The notes: generated by a model not told the origin, from the letters alone. A DNA stretch of 64,000 nucleotides from Pseudoalteromonas sp. H71 (GCF_001468485.1 NZ_LODI01000047.1:55916-119915); one strand, 5' to 3'; numbered from the stretch's first letter, positions 36,049 through 45,638 are shown. Made by a program: numbers and translations.

Positions 36049-37548
36049 CTATTGCTGGCAGTCGTCGCTAGATAGGCGAACTTGCGCGACACAATGCTGC
36101 CATTTTGCGTATAAATCGTTTCGTTCATCAGCACTCATAGTTGGCTCAAAACGACGGTCACAGGTCCACATTTTAGCGAGTTGCTCAGTTGACTCGTAAA
36201 TGCCCGTTTGTAAGCCAGCTAAATAAGCAACGCCTAACGAGGTGGTTTCGGTGACTGTTGGGCGCTCTACGGTTGCACCTAAAATGTTAGATAAAAAGGT
36301 CAGTACCCAGTTATTTTTAACCATACCGCCATCGACACGTAAAACACTTGGGCGAAGACCATCACGTTCCATTGCTTTTTGTAAATCTTTGGTTTGATAT
36401 CCCACCGATTGCAAAGCAGCTGCAACAATAGTGCTAATGCCAGAGTCGCGTGTTAAACCTAAAATGGCGCCTCGTGCGTTAGGGTCCCAGTACGGTGCGC
36501 CTAGGCCTGTAAATGAGGGCACTAAAAATACCCCATGATCAAGCGGTACATCTTTTACTAATGATTCACTTTCGCCGGCATGGCTCAATAGTTTTAAGCC
36601 TTCAACAATCCACTGCATAGTGGCGCCTGCCATAAAAATGCTGCCTTCAATGGCGTAAGTAGGTTTGCCATTTAGCCTATAAGCGACCGTAGTTAGTAAG
36701 CGGTTTTCAGATGTGAGTGCTTTTTCACCGGTATTAAGCATTAAAAAACACCCTGTACCGTAGGTGCTTTTGGCCATACCTTGTTCAAAACACGCATGGC
36801 CAACAAGGGCAGCTTGCTGATCTCCGGCAATCCCACAAACACGAATAGGCGCACCAAAAATATCGTCGCTGGTTGAGCCAAACTCGTCTGCTGAATCCAT
36901 GACTTGTGGCAGCATAGATTTAGGAATGTCGAATAGGTCGAGTAATTCTTGATCCCATTGCTGGGTATGAATATTAAATAACATAGTGCGAGATGCATTA
37001 GTGGCATCGGTGCGGTGCTCTTTGCCACCCGTTAGGTGCCATAATAAGTAAGTATCAACAGTGCCAAAGGCTAGTTCGCCAGCGTCTGCTTGTGCGCGGG
37101 CGCCTTCTACGTTGTCTAAAATCCAGCGTACTTTAGTGGCTGAAAAGTAAGGGTCGAGTAGTAAGCCTGTTTTTTCGCTAATCGTTTGGCAAAGCTCCTC
37201 TGTACTTAGGCTTTCGCAGTAAGCACTGGTACGGCGATCTTGCCAAACAATGGCGTTATACACTGGCTTACCGGTTTTCTTGTTCCATACCAGCGTGGTT
37301 TCACGTTGGTTGGTGATACCAATAGCAATAATTTCTTCAGGCTTTACATTTTTTTTAGCCATCACTTCACGGCTGGTGCTGAGCACTGTTTGCCAAATAT
37401 CGTTAGGGTCATGTTCTACCCAACCATTTTTTGGAAAATGTTGTGAAAATTCTTGCTGTGCTGACCCAAAAACGTTTGCATCTTTTGTAAACAAGATGGC
37501 CCTAGAGCTTGTGGTCCCTTGATCAATTGAGAGTATGTATTTTGACAT
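36049..37548 (-). CDS. glpK: Glycerol kinase
   Basis: GlpK phosphorylates glycerol to glycerol-3-phosphate. The 499-residue length matches the family. Signatures seen are [25 protein letters not shown], the glycerol-contact region and [18 protein letters not shown]. The phosphate-side signature is [17 protein letters not shown]. No glycerol facilitator (glpF) or GlpR regulator is adjacent. Its location inside the galactose region, followed by glpD, is the base of the galactosyl-glycerol hypothesis. The promoter region (37560-37590) has AT-rich repeats (TTATCTTATCTTATATATG). Confidence 0.97.
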   Translation of the reverse strand: MSKYILSIDQGTTSSRAILFTKDANVFGSAQQEFSQHFPKNGWVEHDPNDIWQTVLSTSREVMAKKNVKPEEIIAIGITNQRETTLVWNKKTGKPVYNAIVWQDRRTSAYCESLSTEELCQTISEKTGLLLDPYFSATKVRWILDNVEGARAQADAGELAFGTVDTYLLWHLTGGKEHRTDATNASRTMLFNIHTQQWDQELLDLFDIPKSMLPQVMDSADEFGSTSDDIFGAPIRVCGIAGDQQAALVGHACFEQGMAKSTYGTGCFLMLNTGEKALTSENRLLTTVAYRLNGKPTYAIEGSIFMAGATMQWIVEGLKLLSHAGESESLVKDVPLDHGVFLVPSFTGLGAPYWDPNARGAILGLTRDSGISTIVAAALQSVGYQTKDLQKAMERDGLRPSVLRVDGGMVKNNWVLTFLSNILGATVERPTVTETTSLGVAYLAGLQTGIYESTEQLAKMWTCDRRFEPTMSADERNDLYAKWQHCVAQVRLSSDDCQQ

Positions 37549-37716
37549 GATATTTGTGTTATTTATCTTATCTTATATATGACTAGATTGCCTTTAACTA
37601 AGGTTAATGGCAATGGTTTTTTTCTTAAAATAGCCGATTAAAAAACAAACATTCTCATTTTTTAGTTAACTCATTTATGTAAAAGGTATTTTATTTGGCA
37701 TTATTTTAAGGTGAAG

Positions 37717-37740
37717 GCGGCTATCAAGTTTTATAGCCGC
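37717..37740 (-). terminator. Hairpin after the gal operon
   Basis: GCGGCTAT and ATAGCCGC lie 12 bases after the stop of the alpha/beta hydrolase, the last gene of the operon. The tail has few T, so it may be a weak terminator or a 3' stabilising hairpin. Confidence 0.55.
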
Positions 37741-37752
37741 TTAAATTAAGTA

Positions 37753-39081
37753 TTACTTACTGCGCGGTTTACTTTGTTGCCAATCCATACCTGAAGAAAA
37801 GCGGTTATCAAAGCCGTACCACTGCGGTAACGGTTTACCATCAACAATGGCTTGATCGCCATTTTGAGGTAAATCTAGGTATTTACATTGGCTGCTTACG
37901 CCTTTTACGTGGCAATCCATCATCGCAAGTACAAAGTGCTTATTTATTTCGTTAATGGTGCGCAACGACCACGATGGCTCGTAGTAATGACCTAAGTCTA
38001 ATTCACTGCTGCTTTGGGCAATAGCAGGGGCTGGGTGTGGCGCAATATTGTGGCGGGCGTTTTTATAAGTAAGCATGTATTTGTCGGCGCTACCAGTTTG
38101 GTTGTAAAGGTTTTTAATACCTTCAAAGCCAGAAATATCATCTAGGTCACCTGCAATATAAAGTGAAGGTACTTTGATATTTTTCATTGCTTTGGCATCA
38201 AATAAGTTATGTTGCCCACCCCAAGGTGCGATAGCCACCATTGTTTTTATACGAGGGTCTACTTGTGGGTTTTGATATTGTCCGCCTGCACAGCTATTAA
38301 GTAATTGCTGCACTTGTTTAATTTGGGCAGGGTCAGTCATCCCCGTAAACATTGCGGTTGTTTGTTCGTTGAAGGCATAGCAACCACCAATCGTATTAAC
38401 TGCGCCAAATCCGCCCATAGAGTAGCCAATAACACCTGCGCTAGCTGTATCTACTTGCTCGCTTGCAAAGTTACTTTGTTCGTTAAAATAATTAATCACA
38501 AACTGCTGATCGCGTGAGCGATTAATCAAGGTGCTAAAAAAACCCGCATATGGCGCGTTTTTAAAATCTACATGGGCGTTTGTTGAGTCTGTATGATCAA
38601 GCGCAGCAACAATGTACCCATGCGAAGCTAAGTGCTCACCAAGGTAGTACATAATTGTACGGTAGCCGGTATAACCATGCGAAAGTACAATAACAGGGTA
38701 GTTTTCTGCGTTACTTACACCTACATCGCGCATAGCATCGGCTTGTAAAGTAAACTGTTTACCCGAGCGTGTTATGTCTGTGTAGCTGGTTAGTGCTTTG
38801 TTTGCTTTGCTATCTGCCGGATACCAAACCTCAACTTTTAAAGGGCGATCTTTTTGGCTTTGAGTTGCAGGATCAAATTGCGCTGGATTAACTAAATCGA
38901 GGGTTTTTACGCCTACTTTATAGGTGCCTTTAGTGGCTAATTCTGGAAGCACTTCGCTGGTTATTGGCGGGTAAAGTTGCTCAGGTTTATTCGATTCAGC
39001 AAGTACTGCACCGGTAGTTAAACTGGCCGTGGCTAACAGCATTGCTTTTGAAAGCGTTTTTAATCGGTGTGTTGTTGTCAT
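37753..39081 (-). CDS. Secreted alpha/beta hydrolase, PAF-acetylhydrolase/dienelactone hydrolase-like
   Basis: The 442-residue precursor has a signal peptide ending near residue 28 (AVLAES). The oxyanion-side segment is VIVLSHGYTGYRT. The nucleophile Ser is in GVIGYSMGGFGAV, followed by the acid in YIAGDLDDISG and a His in KNARHNIAPH. Relatives are esterases or lipases on short acyl chains, including phospholipid acetylhydrolases. It is the last gene of the galE-galT-galK-oxidoreductase operon, with 24 bases to its neighbour. An acyl ester of a galactose-containing compound is therefore a possible substrate; this is inference. Confidence 0.82.
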   Translation of the reverse strand: MTTTHRLKTLSKAMLLATASLTTGAVLAESNKPEQLYPPITSEVLPELATKGTYKVGVKTLDLVNPAQFDPATQSQKDRPLKVEVWYPADSKANKALTSYTDITRSGKQFTLQADAMRDVGVSNAENYPVIVLSHGYTGYRTIMYYLGEHLASHGYIVAALDHTDSTNAHVDFKNAPYAGFFSTLINRSRDQQFVINYFNEQSNFASEQVDTASAGVIGYSMGGFGAVNTIGGCYAFNEQTTAMFTGMTDPAQIKQVQQLLNSCAGGQYQNPQVDPRIKTMVAIAPWGGQHNLFDAKAMKNIKVPSLYIAGDLDDISGFEGIKNLYNQTGSADKYMLTYKNARHNIAPHPAPAIAQSSSELDLGHYYEPSWSLRTINEINKHFVLAMMDCHVKGVSSQCKYLDLPQNGDQAIVDGKPLPQWYGFDNRFSSGMDWQQSKPRSK

Positions 39082-39105
39082 TGTGGATCCTTGTTGCGTG
39101 TATTT

Positions 39106-40110
39106 TTATAAATTTATGTTATGAGATTCGACTGTCGCGCTATATTTAAGCTGCCATTGGGCTCTCAGGTTATCCATCATCGTCATAACCCGTAAGCTAG
39201 TGCTTAGTGGTAATACAGAGCTTTGTATTTGTTTATTTAGTATGCACTCAGTGACGTGATCAATTTCAAATTTAAAGTTTTCATCATCATTAAATGAGTA
39301 GTCAAAATGTTGGGTCGCTTGCCCATTAATATGAATCTCAATACTTTTCGCACCTACAAACCAAGGTATGCGTATAAAGCCATGATCACCTGTAATATAG
39401 GCTTCAGTTGGACCGTTTTGCTCAAGTGCACTACTAAGTTGTGCAAACTGCCCATTACCATAATCAAGCATGGCAATATTTCGAGCATCCACGCCTGTAT
39501 CTGTTTTATGCACAAATGAGCTGATTTTTTCTGGGGCTTTATTAAAAACCACATCAGCAATAGATAAAGGGTAAACCCCTAAATCAAGTAATGCACCACC
39601 GGCTGTATTTGGGTTCATTAAGCGATGTGATGAATCAAATTCACCCGCTAAGCTAAAGTTGGCATTAACACTGTGTACTTTGCCAATAACCGCTTCGTTC
39701 AATAATTCTTCTAATTTTACAATGGCGGGTAAAAAGCGCATCCACACTCCTTCCATTAAAAAGCGATTTTGCTGCTGCGCTAGCTCTTTTAATGTAATGA
39801 GTTGCTGTGCATTAACGGTAATGGGTTTTTCGCTTAGTACGTGCTTATTATGCATTAAGCATTGGGCTATACTTTGAAAGTGTTGGTCGTGGGTGTTTGC
39901 AATATAAATGGCGTCAATGTTTGGGCATTGCATAAGGGCTTGGTAGCTCTCATAGCCTTTAATTGAATAGTGTGTGGCAAACTCGCTTGCGCGTTGCTTG
40001 CTAGTTGATGCTGCGCCAATAAGCTGAGCATCAGCGCAATGCGCAATGCTTTTAGCAAAGGTGTGAGCAATATTGCCACACCCAATAATACCCCAGTTAA
40101 CCTTTGCCAT
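39106..40110 (-). CDS. Gfo/Idh/MocA-family oxidoreductase
   Basis: The 334-residue NAD(P)-dependent sugar dehydrogenase has the Rossmann motif WGIIGCGNIAHTFAKS, the conserved EKPITVNA containing the catalytic Lys, and a second domain with GGALLDLGVYPL. The start is the ATG at 40110 with an AGG ribosome site; the frame remains open to 40164. It is the fourth gene of the gal operon, 14 bases after galK. It may oxidise or epimerise a galactose-derived or other pyranose; the specific substrate is unknown. Confidence 0.87.
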   Translation of the reverse strand: MAKVNWGIIGCGNIAHTFAKSIAHCADAQLIGAASTSKQRASEFATHYSIKGYESYQALMQCPNIDAIYIANTHDQHFQSIAQCLMHNKHVLSEKPITVNAQQLITLKELAQQQNRFLMEGVWMRFLPAIVKLEELLNEAVIGKVHSVNANFSLAGEFDSSHRLMNPNTAGGALLDLGVYPLSIADVVFNKAPEKISSFVHKTDTGVDARNIAMLDYGNGQFAQLSSALEQNGPTEAYITGDHGFIRIPWFVGAKSIEIHINGQATQHFDYSFNDDENFKFEIDHVTECILNKQIQSSVLPLSTSLRVMTMMDNLRAQWQLKYSATVESHNINL

Positions 40111-40124
40111 ATTGATACCTATTT

Positions 40125-41273
40125 TTAAAAAGACGTTATTTGTAACCCTGAACCCGCTGAGCACACATAAATATCTGCGTATAAGTTAAAGCGTTCAAAG
40201 TAATGTTTTTCAACGGCTGCTTTAATTAACGGTACTTCTGCATCGCGACATAAACATACAATTGCCCCCCCAAAACCACCACCAGTCATACGCACTGCGC
40301 CGCGCTCACCCATGGCTTCTTTACAAATTTCAACTAAGCCATCTGTTGCAGGTACGGTTACTTCAAAGTCGTGTTTAAGTGATTGGTGTGATGCAGCCAT
40401 CAATTCGCGAAGTTGCTGCATATCATTGGCTTGCAATGCTTTAGTTGCTGCAATAACGCGGTCGTTTTCGCTAATTACATGGTGCGCACGTTTGTATTCG
40501 TTATCGCTAAGTTGTGCTTTAACAGCATCTAGTTTAGCCATTGTTGCTTGGCGAAGTGTTTTAACTCCCATTTTTTCAGCAGCTTGTTCGCAATCAATAC
40601 GGCGTTGATTGTATTCGCTGTCTACTAATTTACGTGGGTAGTTAGAGTTCACTATAACAATATTTAAGTCATCAGGTACTTTCACTGACTTAGTTGCTAG
40701 GTTTTCACAGTCAATTAAAAGAGCGTGACCGTTTTCGCCTTTTGCCGAAATAAGCTGATCCATAATGCCACATTGACAATGCATAAAGTCGTTTTCAGCT
40801 TCTTGGCCCAGTAGTGCAATTTTTTCTTCGGTTAAACCAAGTTGCGCAATATGGTTAAACATTCCCCCTACGGCAACTTCCAATGCAGCCGACGATGACA
40901 AGCCACTGCCTTGCGGTAAGTTACTATCAATAAGTAAATCGGCACCACGTAAAGTGTGACCTGCGCGTTTTAATACAAATGCAACCGCGCGAATATAATT
41001 CCCCCATTGCGATTGACCTTCGCTAATCGGTTCGTCAACGTTAAAACGGTCTTGCTCGCCTGGGTAATTTAATGACTGCACGGTAATCGTGCTATCGTCG
41101 CGCTCTTTAAACATCACTTGAGTACGAAACTCTAATGAGCACGGAAATACAAAACCATCGTTGTAATCGGTAAACTCACCTATTAGGTTTACACGTCCTG
41201 GTGCAGCCGCAATACCTTGAGCAGGGGCACCGTACAGTGATAAAAAGTGGTGTTGAAATTCATTAAGCGTCAT
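40125..41273 (-). CDS. galK: Galactokinase
   Basis: GalK phosphorylates galactose at C1, the entry step of the Leloir pathway. The 382-residue length matches E. coli GalK. The three GHMP motifs are present: GRVNLIGEFTDYNDGF, LPQGSGLSSSAALEV and RMTGGGFGGAIVC. In the first, the usual GEHTDYN reads GEFTDYN: the His that lies beside the sugar-contacting Glu and Asp is Phe. The start overlaps the galT end by 11 bases. Confidence 0.96.
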   Translation of the reverse strand: MTLNEFQHHFLSLYGAPAQGIAAAPGRVNLIGEFTDYNDGFVFPCSLEFRTQVMFKERDDSTITVQSLNYPGEQDRFNVDEPISEGQSQWGNYIRAVAFVLKRAGHTLRGADLLIDSNLPQGSGLSSSAALEVAVGGMFNHIAQLGLTEEKIALLGQEAENDFMHCQCGIMDQLISAKGENGHALLIDCENLATKSVKVPDDLNIVIVNSNYPRKLVDSEYNQRRIDCEQAAEKMGVKTLRQATMAKLDAVKAQLSDNEYKRAHHVISENDRVIAATKALQANDMQQLRELMAASHQSLKHDFEVTVPATDGLVEICKEAMGERGAVRMTGGGFGGAIVCLCRDAEVPLIKAAVEKHYFERFNLYADIYVCSAGSGLQITSF

Positions 41274-42324
41274 CTGTGTGTCCTGCTGTGTTTTTATAGT
41301 GTGTTGTGCTTGCTGCTTTTAAAATAGAAGCGGCTGTTTCTGCGCTTAAGTCACGCTGACTTTCGCCTAACATTTCGTAGCCTACCATATGTTTTTTCAC
41401 GGTGGCAGAACGAAGAAGTGGCGGGTAAAAGTGTGCATGCAAGCGCCAATGTTGCTCTGAACCACGATTTGCGGGTGCATTGTGCCAACCCATAGAGTAC
41501 GGGAAGCTACAGTTAAATACATTATCGTATTTAGTCGTTAATACTTTTAATGCCTGAGCGAGTGAATCGGTTTGTGCATCAGTTAACTGACTAAAGTTTT
41601 GAATGTTATCTTTAGTTACAAGCAGTGTTTCAAACGGCCATGCTGCCCAAAATGGCACCACAACAAGCCAGTGTTCACTCTCAAATACGACACGAGTTTG
41701 GTCGGCTTGTTCTTTTTGTACATAGTCGGCAAGCATGGCTGTGCCGTGTTTATCAAAATAAGCGCGTTGTTGTGTATCTTCGGCTTCTATTTCGGTAGAT
41801 AGGTGCGAATGCGCCCATACTTGGCCATGCGGGTGGGGCTGCGAGCACCCCATGATCTCACCTTTATTCTCAAATACCTGAACACACTCATAGTGCTGTG
41901 CAAGATCTGTGTAGTTGTCTTTCCACGTTTTTACTACTTCGTGTAGGGCATCGTGCTCCAGCTCAGGCAGTGTTTTGTTATGCTCTGGCGAAAAACAAAT
42001 GACACGGCATTCGCCGCTTGCTTCGTCAGCAATAAATAAATCGCTGTCTGACTCTAAGTTTTGTGGTTGCTCGCTGGCATTAGGCGTCAGCGCACCAAAA
42101 TCATTTCTAAATACATGTGTGTATTTGTAATCTGGGTTGCTATCGCCATTTGCACGGGTGTTACCTGGGCAAAGTGGGCAGCTTTCGTCATGCTTTGGCA
42201 AAACCGTTTCGTTAACGGCTTCGGTTGCGCCTAACCATGGGCGGTTATTCCGATGCGGTGATACTAATACCCAACGCCCCGTTAGCGGGTTTTTACGTCT
42301 GTGAGTGCTTTCTAATAAAGCCAT
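41263..42324 (-). CDS. galT: Galactose-1-phosphate uridylyltransferase
   Basis: GalT exchanges UMP between UDP-glucose and galactose-1-phosphate through a uridylyl-histidine. The 353-residue protein has the HPH active site in SQPHPHGQVWAHS and the metal-binding cysteines in DESCPLCPGN. The N terminus is RKNPLTGRWVLVSPHR. The start at 42324 has a GGAGAG ribosome site; an upstream in-frame ATG at 42342 would overlap galE. It lies one base after the galE stop and overlaps galK. Confidence 0.97.
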   Translation of the reverse strand: MALLESTHRRKNPLTGRWVLVSPHRNNRPWLGATEAVNETVLPKHDESCPLCPGNTRANGDSNPDYKYTHVFRNDFGALTPNASEQPQNLESDSDLFIADEASGECRVICFSPEHNKTLPELEHDALHEVVKTWKDNYTDLAQHYECVQVFENKGEIMGCSQPHPHGQVWAHSHLSTEIEAEDTQQRAYFDKHGTAMLADYVQKEQADQTRVVFESEHWLVVVPFWAAWPFETLLVTKDNIQNFSQLTDAQTDSLAQALKVLTTKYDNVFNCSFPYSMGWHNAPANRGSEQHWRLHAHFYPPLLRSATVKKHMVGYEMLGESQRDLSAETAASILKAASTTHYKNTAGHTDDA

Positions 42325-42325
42325 A

Positions 42326-43339
42326 TTAACTCTCCAACCCACTTGGGTAATTAGTTTGCCAGCGCCATGTATCGTTGCTCATGTCGCTAAGTGTTAGTTC
42401 TGCGTGCCAGTTAAGGGTGGTTTGCGCTTTTGTGGCATCGGCGTAATTACACGCAATATCGCCTGCACGACGCGGTGCAATTTTATAGGGAATTGTTTTA
42501 CCCGCTGATGCGCTAAACGCATTGATCATATCAAGCACTGAATAACCTTGGCCCGTGCCTAAGTTATATGCGTGAAAGGCGGTATCTGTTTTGTGTTGCA
42601 TAAATGCGGCAACATGGCCTTTAGCTAAATCTAAAACGTGAATATAGTCGCGCACGCCTGTGCCATCTTCGGTGTCGTAGTCGTCACCAAAAATATTAAC
42701 GACCTCACGTTTACCTACCGCAGTTTGGGCAATAAAGGGCATTAAATTATTTGGAATACCATTTGGGCTTTCGCCTAATAAGCCACTAGGGTGTGCGCCT
42801 ACAGGGTTAAAGTAACGAAGTGCTATGCCCATAAAGTTGCTGTTGGCATTACATACGTCTTGCATGGCTTGTTCAACCATGACTTTAGTCCAACCATAAG
42901 GGTTGGTCGCGCGAATTGGGTGTTTTTCGTCTATTGGTAAGTAGTCGGGCTCACCATACACAGTGGCCGATGAGCTAAATATAATATGGTTAACACCTTC
43001 ATCTTGCATATTTTCAAGCATGCTAAGCGTGCCCGATACATTATTTTGATAATAACGCAGCGGTTGCTCGGTTGATTCACCTACCGCTTTTAGTGCTGCA
43101 AAGTGAAATACAGCCTCAGCTTGGGTGTGTTTAAGCGCAAGTTTAAACTGCTGCTCGTCTTGAATGTCACCTAAAATAAACTCAAAACGGGTACCGGTAA
43201 TTTTTTCGAGTTGATCAAGCACACGAGGGCTCGCATTAGACAAATTATCGTAAATAATAGGTGTAATACCCGCTTCATGTAATGCAATACATGTATGGCT
43301 ACCTATGTAACCCATGCCGCCAGTCACTAAAACTTTCAT
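42326..43339 (-). CDS. galE: UDP-glucose 4-epimerase
   Basis: GalE interconverts UDP-galactose and UDP-glucose. The 337-residue length matches E. coli (338). The NAD motif is VTGGMGYIGSHT at residues 5-16, with FSSSATVYGEP holding the catalytic Ser and YGWTK the Tyr-x-x-x-Lys. The ATG at 43339 is the start; the frame is open back to 43399 but the extra residues are not part of the family. It is first in the operon galE-galT-galK-oxidoreductase-hydrolase. The operator at 43360 sits 21 bases upstream, in promoter position. Confidence 0.97.
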   Translation of the reverse strand: MKVLVTGGMGYIGSHTCIALHEAGITPIIYDNLSNASPRVLDQLEKITGTRFEFILGDIQDEQQFKLALKHTQAEAVFHFAALKAVGESTEQPLRYYQNNVSGTLSMLENMQDEGVNHIIFSSSATVYGEPDYLPIDEKHPIRATNPYGWTKVMVEQAMQDVCNANSNFMGIALRYFNPVGAHPSGLLGESPNGIPNNLMPFIAQTAVGKREVVNIFGDDYDTEDGTGVRDYIHVLDLAKGHVAAFMQHKTDTAFHAYNLGTGQGYSVLDMINAFSASAGKTIPYKIAPRRAGDIACNYADATKAQTTLNWHAELTLSDMSNDTWRWQTNYPSGLES

Positions 43340-43359
43340 GTGTTTTCTCGAAAATATAT

Positions 43360-43380
43360 TTATATGATAAATACTACTAT
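43360..43380. promoter_or_regulatory. Candidate galactose-regulon operator before galE
   Basis: The site reads TTATATGATA, A, ATACTACTAT. It matches the site before the alpha-galactosidase gene at 20 of 21 positions although the two are 14 kb apart and unlike in their flanks. It lies 21 bases before the galE start. Confidence 0.6.
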
Positions 43381-43553
43381 TAAGGAAGTTTAAAAACAAT
43401 AGTTATGAATTGTTCAAAATTCAAATAAATGGCTAAAAAACACACATTCGCTTTGAATCGCTTTATTAATATTTTCTATATACAGATTTAATGACTGCCT
43501 AATTATCACTCACAAGTGGCAATGCTATTATAACCCCATCATTAAGCGTTGAA

Positions 43554-43575
43554 TGTGTAGGCTATGTTCTACACA
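43554..43575. promoter_or_regulatory. Inverted repeat before the SDR gene
   Basis: TGTGTAG and CTACACA are separated by 8 bases. They lie just after a TATTATAACC stretch (43526-43535) that could be a -10 region, and 14 bases before the start codon. This layout fits a repressor operator. Confidence 0.4.
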
Positions 43576-43589
43576 ACATGGAGACAGGT

Positions 43590-44399
43590 ATGAATAAAAC
43601 AATTTTAGTAACAGGTGCAACAGATGGTATTGGGTTTGAAACAGCTAAAATACTGTTAGCGCAAGGCCATACTGTGCTTCTTCATGGGCGTAACGCGCAA
43701 AAGCTTAAAAACGTACAAACTTTGCTTGATAACGACTACCCGCAAGCGCGTACACAAACTTACGTAGCTGATTTAAGCGAAATGGCGCAAGTGCAAAACT
43801 TGGCTAAACAAATTACAGCTGATCATAAACGCTTAGATGTACTGATTAATAATGCCGGTGTGTTTAAAATCGAGAACCCAGAAACTGCAGACGGTCTTGA
43901 TGCACGATTTGCAGTAAACACATTTGCCCCTTATTTATTAACAACTTTATTATTGCCGCTTTTTAATACCCAAGGGCGAATAGTGAATGTGTCGTCAGCG
44001 GCGCAAGCAACGGTCAACTTAGATGCACTGATTGGACAAAGCGCTTTGTCTGACAACGCAGCATACGCACAAAGCAAATTGGCAATTACAATGTGGTCGC
44101 GTCATATGGGCTTAAAGCTTAAGGGTAGCGGTCCATTAGTGGTATCGGTTAATCCTAAGTCATTACTGGGTAGTAAAATGGTTAAAGACGCATACGGCCT
44201 CAATGGCGGCGATTTAAAGTTAGGTGCCGATATATTTTGCCGTGCTGCGCTAAGCGATGAATTTAGCAATTCAACAGGGCTGTATTTTGATAATGACGCT
44301 GAGTGTTTTGCAGCCCCTCATGCTGATGCATTAAATGACACTAAAAATCAGCAATTAATTGATGCGCTCGATTTAAAGTTATTGCAACTTGCAATATAG
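43590..44399 (+). CDS. SDR-family NAD(P)-dependent oxidoreductase
   Basis: The 269-residue short-chain dehydrogenase resembles the retinol-dehydrogenase/WW-domain type. The cofactor site is VTGATDGIGFETAK, followed by NNAGVF, the Ser in VNVSSAAQ and YAQSK as the Tyr-x-x-x-Lys. The start at 43590 has a GGAGACAGG ribosome site; the ATG at 43578 is the base of that site. It is divergent from galE but is not clearly part of the galactose system. The substrate is unknown. Confidence 0.85.
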   Translation: MNKTILVTGATDGIGFETAKILLAQGHTVLLHGRNAQKLKNVQTLLDNDYPQARTQTYVADLSEMAQVQNLAKQITADHKRLDVLINNAGVFKIENPETADGLDARFAVNTFAPYLLTTLLLPLFNTQGRIVNVSSAAQATVNLDALIGQSALSDNAAYAQSKLAITMWSRHMGLKLKGSGPLVVSVNPKSLLGSKMVKDAYGLNGGDLKLGADIFCRAALSDEFSNSTGLYFDNDAECFAAPHADALNDTKNQQLIDALDLKLLQLAI

Positions 44400-44474
44400 C
44401 TAACGCAATATGAGCGTGAGTTAAAGGGTGTATCACTAAGCTATACACCCTATAAAGTTTCATAGAAGACAAAC

Positions 44475-44511
44475 AAAGAGTTCACCACTTTAAAAGGGCG
44501 AACTCTTTTTT
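44475..44511 (+). terminator. Terminator after the SDR gene
   Basis: AAAGAGTTC and GAACTCTTT with a T-rich tail lie between the convergent SDR and YdcH-like genes, and could serve both. Confidence 0.8.
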
Positions 44512-44531
44512 GTTTTGGAGTTTTATATTTA

Positions 44532-44771
44532 CTATGCGCTTATTAATCGCTGATATAACCAATCTTTTAATTCAGAGCGGTCGTGTTTTAGCTGGTGCAT
44601 TTGCTCGTCGCTAATAGGCGCACCGTCCAATTCTAATACTCTTATTTCTTTATCTAGCTTATTGTACTGTTTAGCTTTATCAGCAAAGTCAGCATCACTT
44701 TTATTTAACGTGTTAATCGTGCTTGTGTGCTCAGGAAAGTCGTTTGTTAATGAATGGTCTTCGCCTAACAT
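44532..44771 (-). CDS. YdcH/DUF465-family small protein
   Basis: The 79-residue charged, helical protein contains the DUF465 pattern: an N-terminal LGEDHSLTNDFPEH, then FADKAKQYNKLDKEIRVLE and LKHDRSELKDWLYQ. The family is widespread in proteobacteria and its function is not known. Ribosome site AAGGAG is well placed. The gene stands alone on the minus strand. Confidence 0.9.
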   Translation of the reverse strand: MLGEDHSLTNDFPEHTSTINTLNKSDADFADKAKQYNKLDKEIRVLELDGAPISDEQMHQLKHDRSELKDWLYQRLISA

Positions 44772-45019
44772 AGTCGCTCCTTAATAAAAATAAAGACGCT
44801 TACAGAAAATAAGCCATTTCATAGTATAACCTTGGGTTAGGTCGATCGTAATTCAACCTTATAAATATAAAATTAATGGGACAAAAAAAGAGCCGTTACT
44901 TCATCCTAAAGAGGGAATTACGGTTTATATAGCCGAAATCACTGACACCTAACGCGGCTTAGGTTAGAATGCAAAGGCTTAAATACTCCCAATAACTCCT
45001 TTTTTGAGTACTCTATTAC

Positions 45020-45601
45020 ATGCTTTTAATGATCGATAACTACGATTCGTTTACTTATAACTTAGTGCAGTACTTTCAGCGATTAGATCAAGACGTATTA
45101 GTCAAGCGCAATGACGAGCTGAGCATTGCACAAATTAAGCAACTTAACCCAGAACATATAGTTATCTCGCCGGGTCCTTGCTCACCGAATGAAGCTGGTA
45201 TATCGTTAAGTGTTGTTGAGCAGTTAAAAGGCCAATACCCTATTTTAGGAATTTGTTTGGGGCATCAAACTATTGCGCAAGCCCTAGGGGGGGATGTAGT
45301 GCGCGCCAAAAAAGTAATGCACGGAAAAACATCTGCCATAATGCATACCAACAAAGGTGTTTTTAAAGGGTTAGCTAATCCGTTAACGGTTTGTCGTTAT
45401 CACTCGCTGGTGGTTAAAGCGCAGTCGTTACCCAACGAGCTTGAAATAACAGCGTGGACACAAACACCGCAAGGTGAGTTTGACGAAATAATGGGAATGC
45501 AACACAAAGAATTAGCAATTGAAGGGGTGCAGTTTCATCCTGAGGCTATTTTAACAGAGCAGGGATTAGAACTGCTTGATAACTTTTTAACTCGCTTCTA
45601 G
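45020..45601 (+). CDS. pabA: Aminodeoxychorismate/anthranilate synthase glutamine amidotransferase subunit
   Basis: The 193-residue class I glutaminase supplies ammonia to PabB (folate) or TrpE. Its catalytic Cys is in [11 protein letters not shown] near residue 79, and the His-Glu pair is in VQFHPEA near residue 170. The N terminus, [16 protein letters not shown], is diagnostic of PabA/TrpG. No trpE or pabB is adjacent, which favours PabA. It is followed by an HDOD gene and then the arginine catabolic genes, an order common in Alteromonadales. Confidence 0.93.
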   Translation: MLLMIDNYDSFTYNLVQYFQRLDQDVLVKRNDELSIAQIKQLNPEHIVISPGPCSPNEAGISLSVVEQLKGQYPILGICLGHQTIAQALGGDVVRAKKVMHGKTSAIMHTNKGVFKGLANPLTVCRYHSLVVKAQSLPNELEITAWTQTPQGEFDEIMGMQHKELAIEGVQFHPEAILTEQGLELLDNFLTRF

Positions 45602-45638
45602 TCTAATAATACTAAACGTATTCAATACTTACTATTTA

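Noticed and set aside
37560..37590. Copy of the galactose operator before glpK
   Set aside because: The AT-rich TTATCTTATCTTATATATG does not align well with either operator family.
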